Assembly: GCA_018239705.1 (NCBI GenBank)
Contig: JAFEGS010000100.1
Location: forward strand, 1-5,005
DNA: 5,005 nt
Reading direction: 5' to 3'
From: Verrucomicrobiota bacterium
GTDB taxonomy: Bacteria; Chlamydiota; Chlamydiia; Chlamydiales; FEN-1388
Shown: one piece after another, positions 1 to 5,005 of the stretch
Layout: every line of letters begins with the position of its first letter
How positions within the stretch are numbered: position 1 is the first letter of the stretch
Made by a program: the position numbers and the translations under genes
The notes under the pieces: generated by a model
Told to the model about the DNA's origin: nothing
The model's input: the letters and a program-made list of their open reading frames with translations, nothing else
Database searches by the model: none

Positions 1-41
1 TAAAGATGTATGGTTAAAATAAAGTAACCAAAGGGCGTGAT

Positions 42-608
42 ATGGATAACGGGGATCTTAAAAAACAGCAGCTTTTAGAAGCTGTAAGAAAGAATAAAGC
101 ACTTCTCCTCTCGGAGGGGGTGGCATTTACGCTTTTAGGGCTCTTTGCCTTGGCAGCTCCTACTATTTTTTCTCTGACACTCTCCTATTTTTTTGGTTGG
201 GGGCTTGTAGTTGGTGCTTTGATCTTAGGGGTTCGCGTTGTGCGAGCGCCTGATATCCACAATCGCATTGTTTCTATTTTGAGTATCCTGCTCTATCTCT
301 TCTTAGGATTTATGTTTTTGTTCTATCCCGTATCAGGAGTGGAAACACTTACGCTTGTCCTTGGCATCTTTTTTATATTTGACAGCATTTTTAAGTTCTA
401 TACGAGTGCACATCTGAGGGGAATTCCCGGACGGAGTTGGATACTGTCTAGCGGCATAGTATCAATTGTACTTGCCATCCTTATCCTTGCAAGCTGGCCA
501 ACAAATACACCTTGGGTACTGGGTGTTGTGCTAGGCGTGAACTTTCTTGTCACCGGTCTTGCAACATTGGGATTTTTCTGGCAGCTTCCTCATCAAAAAG
601 ATGATTGA
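42..608 (+). CDS. DUF308/HdeD-family six-helix inner-membrane protein
   Basis: This is a 188-residue, almost wholly hydrophobic protein with a short charged N-terminus (residues 1-19, Lys-rich) and about six membrane segments: roughly 20-39, 45-66, 77-96, 101-121, 132-151 and 157-180. Helices 1, 3 and 5 each end in a proline (AAP at 40, FYP at 96, SWP at 153). This gives a threefold repeat of two-helix units, as in the DUF308/HdeD family. E. coli HdeD is linked to acid resistance, but most homologues have no known function, so acid tolerance is only a possibility here. The length fits the family. The start is supported by AAGGG at 31-35, six bases before the ATG. A TAAAAT at 15-20 could be its -10 box, but the -35 would lie outside the window. 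The stop codon abuts the inserted-looking repeat at 612-729. Family assignment is fairly sure; function is not. Confidence 0.85.
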   Translation: MDNGDLKKQQLLEAVRKNKALLLSEGVAFTLLGLFALAAPTIFSLTLSYFFGWGLVVGALILGVRVVRAPDIHNRIVSILSILLYLFLGFMFLFYPVSGVETLTLVLGIFFIFDSIFKFYTSAHLRGIPGRSWILSSGIVSIVLAILILASWPTNTPWVLGVVLGVNFLVTGLATLGFFWQLPHQKDD

Positions 609-611
609 AAA
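607..611. repeat. Left GAAAA direct repeat (putative target-site duplication)
   Basis: GAAAA here is repeated at 730-734, and the two copies touch the outer ends of the inverted repeats of the 612-729 element. The left copy overlaps the TGA stop (606-608) of the DUF308 gene. It is short and A-rich, so chance is possible. Confidence 0.4.
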
Positions 612-729
612 AACAGCAATTCCCGCTTGCTACCCAGGGTTGCGTTACCCCTCTGGGGTTTCCTTACCCTGGGCTACTCTCTATCACCCCATCCTGGGGT
701 TCTTGAAATTTCCAGCGGGAATTACTGTT
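612..729. repeat. MITE/REP-like structured repeat with terminal inverted repeats
   Basis: This 118-bp block fills most of the gap between the DUF308 gene and kdoO. Its ends, 612-627 and 714-729, are inverted copies matching at 15 of 16 positions; the one mismatch (617/724) becomes a G-U pair in minus-strand RNA. Inside are a hairpin with arms CCCAGGGT (633-640) and ACCCTGGG (666-673), itself enclosing ACCCC/GGGGT (647-651/655-659), and a second ACCCC/GGGGT hairpin (686-690/696-700). The block is flanked exactly by GAAAA at 607-611 and 730-734, which looks like a target-site duplication, although the A-rich sequence weakens that. There is no coding capacity of its own. It may belong to a dispersed palindromic family moved by a transposase elsewhere. 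An alternative is a structured intergenic RNA or a terminator. No T-run follows it on the + strand. Confidence 0.6.
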
Positions 730-734
730 GAAAA
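730..734. repeat. Right GAAAA direct repeat (putative target-site duplication)
   Basis: This is the second copy of GAAAA, immediately after the right inverted repeat of the 612-729 element. Together with the terminal TT of the element it forms TTGAAA, which also serves as the candidate -35 box of the downstream promoter. Confidence 0.4.
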
Positions 735-736
735 AT

Positions 737-748
737 ATTGCTAGCAAT
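737..748. promoter_or_regulatory. Perfect 12-bp palindrome in promoter spacer, candidate operator
   Basis: ATTGCTAGCAAT is its own reverse complement and sits entirely within the 17-bp spacer of the kdoO candidate promoter. A repressor or activator dimer binding here would control kdoO. No known regulator is recognised from the site. Confidence 0.4.
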
Positions 749-782
749 GTGACAATCGCTTGACCAACCAACTGGAGGACTG

Positions 783-1667
783 ATGGAAAAGCGATCATTA
801 GAAGAGCTCGATATTCGCAGCTGGGATGAAACCTTTGATGCAGCCGTTCAAAATAAGATGACAGAGGCGCTTGAAGGTGGGAAGATCCTCTATTTTCCTT
901 CTCTTTCATTTTCGCTCAGTCCCCAAGAGCTTTTGCTTCTTGACCCCGAGAAGATGAGTCCTAAATCAAAAAATATCAGCTTTGATCTTCGCAGTAATGG
1001 CTTGCAGGGCATGCAATGCACGCAAGAAGAGGAAGAAGTTATGCGAGCGATGATTAAGCGCTTTGCCATATCCTCTAGAAAGCTCTTAGATGCCTTGATC
1101 CCGCACTATCAGAGCTCAGTTATTCAGGCAAAAACCAGTTTTAGGCCGGTTGAGATCTTTGGAAGAAAGAGCTCGTACCGCAAAGACGACACGCGCCTGC
1201 ATGTCGACTCTTTTCCCTCTAATCCTGTAAAGGGCCAGCGCATCATGCGCGTATTTACCAACATCAACCCAAATGGCCAGCCAAGGGTATGGAGAGCAGG
1301 AGAGCCCTTCAAAGATGTGGTTGAAAAGATTGCGCCGCGTGTATCAAACCCCATCCCAGGGGTGAATCATCTCCTGAAACTTCTGAAGATTACTAAGTCA
1401 TTACGCACGCCCTATGATCACTACATGCTGCAGATTCACGATGAGATGAAGCGAGACATGAACTACCAGCAGACGGTGCCTCAAGAGGAGATCCAATTCC
1501 CTCCTGGAAGTAGCTGGATTGTCTTCACCGACTTAGTTTCGCACGCTGCGATGTCGGGCCAGCACGTTTTAGAGCAGACCTTTTACCTGCCTGCAAAGGG
1601 GCAAAAGCATCCGGAGTACTCTCCTCTTGCGACCCTTGAGCGCTATTTCAATAGGCAGCTGATTTAG
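783..1667 (+). CDS. kdoO: Kdo hydroxylase (Fe(II)/2-oxoglutarate-type dioxygenase)
   Basis: This 294-residue protein resembles the Kdo hydroxylase family. These enzymes use Fe(II), O2 and 2-oxoglutarate to hydroxylate C-3 of a Kdo residue in the lipopolysaccharide inner core, producing Ko, a change thought to make the core more acid-stable. The iron-binding facial triad is visible as HVD (His140, Asp142; codons from 1200) in the context RLHVDSFPSNP, plus a distal His, most likely His254 in DLVSHAAMSGQ. His261 is a less likely alternative. The conserved-looking LEQTFYLP follows at 264-270. I cannot assign the 2-oxoglutarate anchor; no Arg or Lys follows the distal His at the usual spacing. There is no signal peptide or membrane segment, so it should act at the cytoplasmic face. 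The start is set by GGAGG at 774-778, four bases upstream. The gene converges on the phosphodiesterase gene with overlapping stops. Family assignment is good from recalled motifs. Confidence 0.85.
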   Translation: MEKRSLEELDIRSWDETFDAAVQNKMTEALEGGKILYFPSLSFSLSPQELLLLDPEKMSPKSKNISFDLRSNGLQGMQCTQEEEEVMRAMIKRFAISSRKLLDALIPHYQSSVIQAKTSFRPVEIFGRKSSYRKDDTRLHVDSFPSNPVKGQRIMRVFTNINPNGQPRVWRAGEPFKDVVEKIAPRVSNPIPGVNHLLKLLKITKSLRTPYDHYMLQIHDEMKRDMNYQQTVPQEEIQFPPGSSWIVFTDLVSHAAMSGQHVLEQTFYLPAKGQKHPEYSPLATLERYFNRQLI

Positions 1668-2920
1668 AGCTCTTGGAAGAGGAAAATGGTCTCTAGCTCC
1701 TGCCGAGAAAGGCCCCCATGATGCCCCTTATAAGGAGAACTTTCGACATCACTCCTCCAGACAGAGTGGGGAGCATATGGCAAAATCACAAGATTGCCAA
1801 CCCGCTCCAGAAATTGCTTTGAGAGAGGCAGCGGCCCAAAGAGCCCAGCCTCAATCAGCTCTTGGGTGAGATAGATCTCAGCTATGCCAGAAAGTTGCCT
1901 TTTTACTTCACTTTGAACGCCCAGAAGATAGGGCTCCTGGATGTGCAAAAAGAGATCACGAGAAGAGCCACAGTAGCCAATAGGCGTGCCTCTGCCCGTT
2001 TTTTTGAGCTTGCTTTCTAGATCGGGAAGGAGAAGATTGAGAAAGTGGCATTTTGCAGGATCCATAGCAGCCATGCCATGGTCAGCCGTGACAATAAGCG
2101 CTGTGTTCTCTTTTTTCCCCGATGTGAGTCGAAAGAACTTTTCTAGCTGATCGAAGGTTTTGGTGATAAGCTTTTCAACCTTTGGAGAATCTGGCCCATG
2201 GCTATGTGAGAGACTGTCAATTTCGGGATAGTAGAGAAAGAAGTAGTTTTTTTCCTTCGCTTCCAAGATGCTCTCTTTGAGATTGGAAAGTCCCTCTGAA
2301 AGATGCTTAAAGCCGGATGCGGTGGCTCCCTGCTGCATGACGGCAGAGTAGGGGCTATGTACGATCTCTTTGGGCTGGAAGATGCAGGTTCGCACCCCTT
2401 CGTTTTGAAGTCGAGGGTAGATTGGCTGCATAGGAAAGAGCTCTTCCGGTGTAAAGCCCTTTGCAAGAAGGGAGTTACTGTCATCGTCATTCGCGTAGGA
2501 GAAGCGCAGTGGGCAGATGACATCATCGACAATGGGGTCGTAGTAAAACCATTCGTACACCCCTGATTGGCCAACCGTAAGCCCTGTGTGTATGCAGGTG
2601 ATGTGGTTTGCGGTGGTTGAGGGGAATTGTGATGTGAGCTTACTCACAATGCCTCTATCGATAAAGCGAGTTAAAAAGGGGAACTTATCGGCATATTTTT
2701 CAAAAAAGCGCCAGCCAAAACAGTCTATCAGGATGAGGACAACAGTGTCGTAGGTTTTGTCTGGAATGGTATCTGTCGGAAGCGGCCACTTTGAGTGCCC
2801 AAGAAGAAGCTTCTGGATAGTGTCAGGGATGCGAGTAAAGGAATAGGAGCCATAAAGTGGTTTACAAAAGGGGCCAAAATGGCTCTCACTAATAGCTGCA
2901 ATCGATTTTTGGTTTATCAT
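1664..2920 (-). CDS. Alkaline-phosphatase-superfamily phosphodiesterase/nucleotide pyrophosphatase
   Basis: This 418-residue protein carries the metal-ligand pattern of type I phosphodiesterases (Phosphodiest family, related to NPP enzymes). The motifs in order are LILIDCFGW with Asp66; FPSTTANH with a nucleophile Thr, best aligned as Thr102; IDSLSHSHGP with Asp235 and His239; TADHGM with Asp280 and His281; and GHHGGLS near the C-terminus with His401. These would bind two Zn-like ions and cleave phosphoesters or nucleotide pyrophosphates; the substrate cannot be read from the sequence. No signal peptide or membrane segment is seen, which is unusual for a family often found outside the cytoplasm. 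Its ATG overlaps the TGA of the Nudix gene (ATGA, 2917-2920) and has no clear Shine-Dalgarno site, so translation is probably coupled. The length is typical and all catalytic residues are present. Confidence 0.85.
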   Translation of the reverse strand: MINQKSIAAISESHFGPFCKPLYGSYSFTRIPDTIQKLLLGHSKWPLPTDTIPDKTYDTVVLILIDCFGWRFFEKYADKFPFLTRFIDRGIVSKLTSQFPSTTANHITCIHTGLTVGQSGVYEWFYYDPIVDDVICPLRFSYANDDDSNSLLAKGFTPEELFPMQPIYPRLQNEGVRTCIFQPKEIVHSPYSAVMQQGATASGFKHLSEGLSNLKESILEAKEKNYFFLYYPEIDSLSHSHGPDSPKVEKLITKTFDQLEKFFRLTSGKKENTALIVTADHGMAAMDPAKCHFLNLLLPDLESKLKKTGRGTPIGYCGSSRDLFLHIQEPYLLGVQSEVKRQLSGIAEIYLTQELIEAGLFGPLPLSKQFLERVGNLVILPYAPHSVWRSDVESSPYKGHHGGLSRQELETIFLFQEL

Positions 2921-3420
2921 TTTGATTTATCTAAACCAAAGACGATTTCAAAACAGGTATCTTCATCTGTCATGAGAGGTAGCTTCAGGGCATCTTGAGG
3001 GGTTGCCCAGGTAAAGCCTTTGTGTTCCTTAAAATTTATTTTTACATCACCAGGGTTTTCAATGGGCTCCATATAGCGGACCATATGGTACTCAAAATCG
3101 AAGTTGGGGACTCGGATATAGAGCTTGCCAATGGGGTGCATCTTTTTTGGATCGAGCGTAAAGCCGGTCTCTTCATAGACTTCTCGTGCAATAGCATCGA
3201 TAATCTGTTCGTTGGAATGTAATTTGCCTCCAGGTATGCCCCAACGGTTTCCCTCAGGCTTTGCATCTTGCCTGTGCAGGAGGAGGATCTTGTCTTGGTA
3301 GTGTAGGAAGCAGCAACCAACAATAGCTGCCTTTTGATGAAAATCGGCCGGTTTTTCGAGGTAGATGCCTGCCTGTAGGGGTGTTAACAGTATCGAGAGT
3401 ATAATTAAGATGTGTCTCAT
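2917..3420 (-). CDS. Nudix hydrolase with N-terminal signal peptide
   Basis: With the start at 3420 the protein has 167 residues. A complete Nudix box lies at residues 65-87: Gly65, Glu71, then REVYEETGF with Arg79, Glu80, Glu83, Glu84 and Gly86. These residues bind Mg2+ and cleave diphosphates linked to another moiety (NDP-X). WGIPGGK just before the box is typical. Residues 1-17 (MRH, then LIILSILLTPLQA) look like a Sec signal peptide with cleavage after Ala17, suggesting export; Nudix enzymes are normally cytosolic. I prefer this start because AAAGGA lies 11 bases upstream. An in-frame ATG at 3453 would add 11 residues with a weaker ribosome site. It is the first gene of a two-gene operon with the phosphodiesterase. 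Substrate is unknown; candidates include nucleotide sugars, dinucleoside polyphosphates or oxidised nucleotides. Confidence 0.85.
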   Translation of the reverse strand: MRHILIILSILLTPLQAGIYLEKPADFHQKAAIVGCCFLHYQDKILLLHRQDAKPEGNRWGIPGGKLHSNEQIIDAIAREVYEETGFTLDPKKMHPIGKLYIRVPNFDFEYHMVRYMEPIENPGDVKINFKEHKGFTWATPQDALKLPLMTDEDTCFEIVFGLDKSK

Positions 3421-3475
3421 AGAGAGTAGAGTCCTTTGTTGAAGAAAAAGCATACTCTATTTGGTACATTCCAGC

Positions 3476-3504
3476 ATCAAAATAAATTTGACTTTTGTGG
3501 TCAA
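3476..3504 (-). promoter_or_regulatory. Candidate promoter of the Nudix-phosphodiesterase operon
   Basis: Read leftward, TTGACC (3504-3499) matches the -35 consensus at 5 of 6 positions. After 17 bp, TTTGAT (3481-3476) matches the -10 at 4 of 6. The start would fall near 3469, giving a leader of about 50 bases to the ATG at 3420. The -35 lies in one arm of the inverted repeat shared with the divergent promoter. Confidence 0.35.
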
Positions 3505-3505
3505 A
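3487..3505. promoter_or_regulatory. Inverted repeat overlapping both divergent -35 boxes, candidate operator
   Basis: TTTGAC (3487-3492) and GTCAAA (3500-3505) are perfect inverted arms separated by 7 bp, so each strand reads a TTGAC -35 core from its own arm. A protein bound here would cover both divergent -35 boxes. The symmetry may simply arise from two back-to-back promoters. Confidence 0.4.
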
Positions 3506-3516
3506 GAATGCACAAT
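3488..3516 (+). promoter_or_regulatory. Candidate promoter of the small ORF
   Basis: TTGACT (3488-3493) matches the -35 consensus at 5 of 6 positions, followed by a 17-bp spacer and CACAAT (3511-3516), a 4 of 6 match to -10. Transcription would begin near 3523, about 26 bases before the small ORF's ATG at 3549. Confidence 0.45.
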
Positions 3517-3548
3517 AGATCTAACTGTAACATATAGGAGTGTTACCC

Positions 3549-3707
3549 ATGTATACCTATCGCAATAGGTTGTTGAGTAGTGAGCTCAATAATCGATGCA
3601 TAGATGCTGTTTCTATGCCCTCTCGCTTTACGTTGTCTTTTGTTGTTCCTTCCCATTTAGCGTCTTTGAAACGCAAGCCCTCCTTCGTTTCCTCTAAACG
3701 AAAATAA
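3549..3707 (+). CDS. Small basic hypothetical protein (52 aa)
   Basis: I do not recognise this protein. The ORF has an ATG preceded by AGGAG (3536-3540) at an ideal 8-base spacing and a well-spaced candidate promoter, and it ends in TAA. The 52-residue product is basic: six Arg and four Lys against one Glu and one Asp. It is rich in Ser (the C-terminal end reads LKRKPSFVSSKRK), and it has a single Cys and no clear membrane helix or signal peptide. Such a composition would fit a nucleic-acid- or membrane-binding small protein, but that is only inference. It lies between the divergent Nudix operon and the AGCS gene, 106 bases before the latter, which has its own promoter. It could instead be untranslated leader or an sRNA region. 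Conservation in relatives would decide. Confidence 0.45.
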   Translation: MYTYRNRLLSSELNNRCIDAVSMPSRFTLSFVVPSHLASLKRKPSFVSSKRK

Positions 3708-3756
3708 TTTACTCCCATTTTGTTTGTATTAATTGTTAGAAAAACACTGTTTTTTC

Positions 3757-3785
3757 TTGCAAAAGTTTTTTCTGTATTGTAAAAT
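3757..3785 (+). promoter_or_regulatory. Candidate promoter of the AGCS transporter gene
   Basis: TTGCAA (3757-3762) matches the -35 at 4 of 6 positions, and TAAAAT (3780-3785) matches the -10 at 5 of 6, with a 17-bp spacer in an AT-rich stretch. Transcription would start near 3792, giving a short leader of about 22 bases that contains the GGAG ribosome site at 3803-3806. No operator or riboswitch is seen in 3708-3813. Confidence 0.55.
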
Positions 3786-3813
3786 TTAAACTTTGATTTA
3801 CCGGAGAATTTTC

Positions 3814-5005
3814 ATGTTTCCCGCTGTTTTTGACCATTTGTCAAGCATCGATAGCTTCTTTTGGGGCTATATTGCATTCGTATTGATTATCTTACTGGGA
3901 TGCTGGCTCACCATTCAGGCTCGTTTTTTTCAAATTCGCGCTTTTCCTCCTATTATAGGAACCTTTATTCAGTTTTTAAAAAAATCGGCTCCGGAAGTTC
4001 GGGGAGTCCATCCCATCAAAGCCTTTTTCGCCTCTGTCGGAGGGATGATTGGGATTGGCAATGTCGTGGGCATCGTCACAGCGGTGCAGATCGGTGGCCC
4101 TGGAGCCCTATTTTGGGTCTGGGTGGCTGCGTTTATCGGCATGATTATCAAGTATTCTGAGATCTTTCTTGGCATCACCCATCGCGTGCACAATGATCGA
4201 GGTGGCTATGATGGCGGCCCGATGTACTTTCTGCGCACGGCATTTAAAAACCGATTAGTGCCAATCTTTATTTCGATCCTGCTCTGCATTTACGGAGTCG
4301 AAATTTACCAGTTTGCGGTTGTCACCGATACGCTGGCGGTAAACTTTGACATGAATAGATACGCAGTCATTGGTGCACTTATGGCATTGATCCTCTATGC
4401 AAGTGTTGGGGGAGTGTCGCGCATTGGAAAGATCTGCAGCTGGATTATGCCCGGGTTTATTGTGCTCTATATTGTCATGAGCCTTTGGGTGATAGTACAG
4501 GAGGCACCACTCCTGCCCGGTATACTGGCAAGTGTCTTTGTGAGTGCCTTCACAGGTCATGCCGCTATTGGTGGATTTGTTGGAAGCAGTGCTATACTTG
4601 CCATCCAGCATGGCATCTCGAGGGCTGCCTACTCTGCCGATATTGGCATTGGGTATGACTCTATCATCCAGAGCGAGTCAAACACCGTACATCCTGAAAG
4701 GCAAGCGCGCCTGGCAGTGCTTGGCGTATGTGTGGACAATCTGATCTGCACGATGAGTATTTTAGTGGTGCTTGCTTCGGGTGTATGGAAGGCTGTAGAG
4801 CCCATTGAGGCCTCTCGCCTGGTCCAGACAGCCCTAAGCCGCTATTTTCCCTACATGGATCTCTTTATGCCAATTTTTCTTTTGATAGTTGGCTATTCGA
4901 CCATGATTGCCTACTTTTGCGTGGGGATCAAATGCGCCAGGTTCCTCTCTCCAGCCTATGGAGAGCGGCTCTATTTGATCTATGGGGTGGCTATGCTCTT
5001 CTTCT
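3814..5005 (+). CDS. Alanine/glycine:cation symporter family (AGCS/DagA-type) transporter, 3' end cut off
   Basis: The reading frame stays open from 3814 to the window edge: 397 codons of a family usually around 450-500 residues, so only the C-terminus is missing. AGCS proteins are inner-membrane carriers that import alanine or glycine with Na+ or H+. Family signatures are GGMIGIGNVVG and GGPGALFW within residues 76-101, GGYDGGPMYF at 130-139, AFTGHAAIGGFVG at 245-257 and VHPERQ at 292-297, with many hydrophobic helices throughout. One normally strong motif differs: residues 270-284 read RAAYSADIGIGYDSI, where I recall S-N-E-A-G-x-G in typical members. This hints at a changed substrate or coupling ion, or a lineage variant. 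The start is set by GGAG (3803-3806), seven bases before the ATG. It appears to be transcribed alone from its own promoter. Confidence 0.88.
   Translation, partial: MFPAVFDHLSSIDSFFWGYIAFVLIILLGCWLTIQARFFQIRAFPPIIGTFIQFLKKSAPEVRGVHPIKAFFASVGGMIGIGNVVGIVTAVQIGGPGALFWVWVAAFIGMIIKYSEIFLGITHRVHNDRGGYDGGPMYFLRTAFKNRLVPIFISILLCIYGVEIYQFAVVTDTLAVNFDMNRYAVIGALMALILYASVGGVSRIGKICSWIMPGFIVLYIVMSLWVIVQEAPLLPGILASVFVSAFTGHAAIGGFVGSSAILAIQHGISRAAYSADIGIGYDSIIQSESNTVHPERQARLAVLGVCVDNLICTMSILVVLASGVWKAVEPIEASRLVQTALSRYFPYMDLFMPIFLLIVGYSTMIAYFCVGIKCARFLSPAYGERLYLIYGVAMLFF

Larger units (their letters stand above)
728..756 (+). promoter_or_regulatory. Candidate sigma70-type promoter of the Kdo hydroxylase gene
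   Basis: TTGAAA at 728-733 matches the -35 consensus at 5 of 6 positions. GACAAT at 751-756 matches the -10 consensus at 4 of 6, and the spacer is exactly 17 bp. Transcription would start near 763, giving a leader of about 20 bases before the ATG at 783. The spacer holds a 12-bp palindrome. This is inferred from sequence only. Confidence 0.5.

Noticed and set aside
608..627. Leftward intrinsic terminator (repeat arm followed by six T on the - strand)
   Set aside because: No leftward gene lies to its right before kdoO, and the partner arm is about 85 bases away; the A-run is better read as part of the target-site repeat.
547..744. 65-residue + strand ORF spanning the end of the DUF308 gene and the repeat
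   Set aside because: It runs out of frame through the DUF308 3' end and then through the hairpin repeat; its sequence is just the translated palindromes, and it has no ribosome site.
664..909. 81-residue - strand ORF across the kdoO promoter and 5' end
   Set aside because: It opposes a well-supported gene, covers the repeat and promoter, and shows no recognisable domain or ribosome site.
2143..2574. 143-residue - strand ORF inside the phosphodiesterase gene
   Set aside because: It is an alternative frame of the phosphodiesterase gene, whose own frame has every catalytic motif.
3421..3453. Longer Nudix start at the ATG at 3453
   Set aside because: The upstream ribosome site is weaker, and the extra 11 residues would precede an otherwise complete signal peptide that begins at the ATG at 3420.
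3738..3757. AT-rich hairpin AGAAAAAC-ACT-GTTTTTTCT as a terminator of the small ORF
   Set aside because: The stem is almost all A-T pairs with a bulge and no separate T-run, so it would be a weak terminator; it also runs into the AGCS promoter.
4255..4611. 118-residue Cys/His-rich - strand ORF
   Set aside because: It is the antisense shadow of the AGCS transporter frame; its Cys/His content is scattered and does not form a clear zinc motif.

Overview
The window comes from a Gram-negative bacterium. It has closely packed genes with good Shine-Dalgarno sites and carries a Kdo hydroxylase, an enzyme that only makes sense in a cell with Kdo-containing lipopolysaccharide. The mix of Kdo hydroxylase, a D-alanine/glycine permease-type transporter and small phosphohydrolases would suit an environmental chlamydia or a Legionella-like intracellular bacterium. 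This is a guess from gene content and no marker settles it.

Layout from left to right. A six-helix DUF308/HdeD-like membrane protein (42-608, +) is followed at once by a 118-bp structured element (612-729) with 16-bp terminal inverted repeats, two internal hairpin units and flanking GAAAA direct repeats, so it looks like a MITE- or REP-like insertion. Directly after it lies a promoter with a perfect 12-bp palindrome in its spacer, driving the Kdo hydroxylase gene (783-1667, +). That gene meets a convergent leftward operon with the stop codons overlapping by 4 bp. Read leftward, the operon is a Nudix hydrolase with a signal peptide (3420-2917) and then a type I phosphodiesterase/alkaline-phosphatase-superfamily protein (2920-1664), joined by an ATGA start/stop overlap.

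The region 3421-3813 is a divergent control region. A 6-bp inverted repeat supplies a -35-like hexamer to each strand. One promoter faces the Nudix operon; the other faces an unrecognised 52-residue basic small ORF (3549-3707, +) that has a strong AGGAG site. An AT-rich stretch (3708-3813) then carries a good promoter for an alanine/glycine:cation symporter (AGCS) gene (3814 to the window edge, +), which is cut off by the end of the window.

The genes do not form one pathway. Envelope modification (Kdo hydroxylase, possibly the DUF308 protein), phosphoester/nucleotide hydrolysis (Nudix plus phosphodiesterase) and amino-acid uptake (AGCS) are separate transcription units. The best leads for novelty are the insertion-like repeat that appears to rebuild the -35 box of kdoO, the exported Nudix protein, the shared divergent operator and the small basic ORF. 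I see no CRISPR array, tRNA, rRNA or transposase gene, and no strong evidence for a new multi-gene system.
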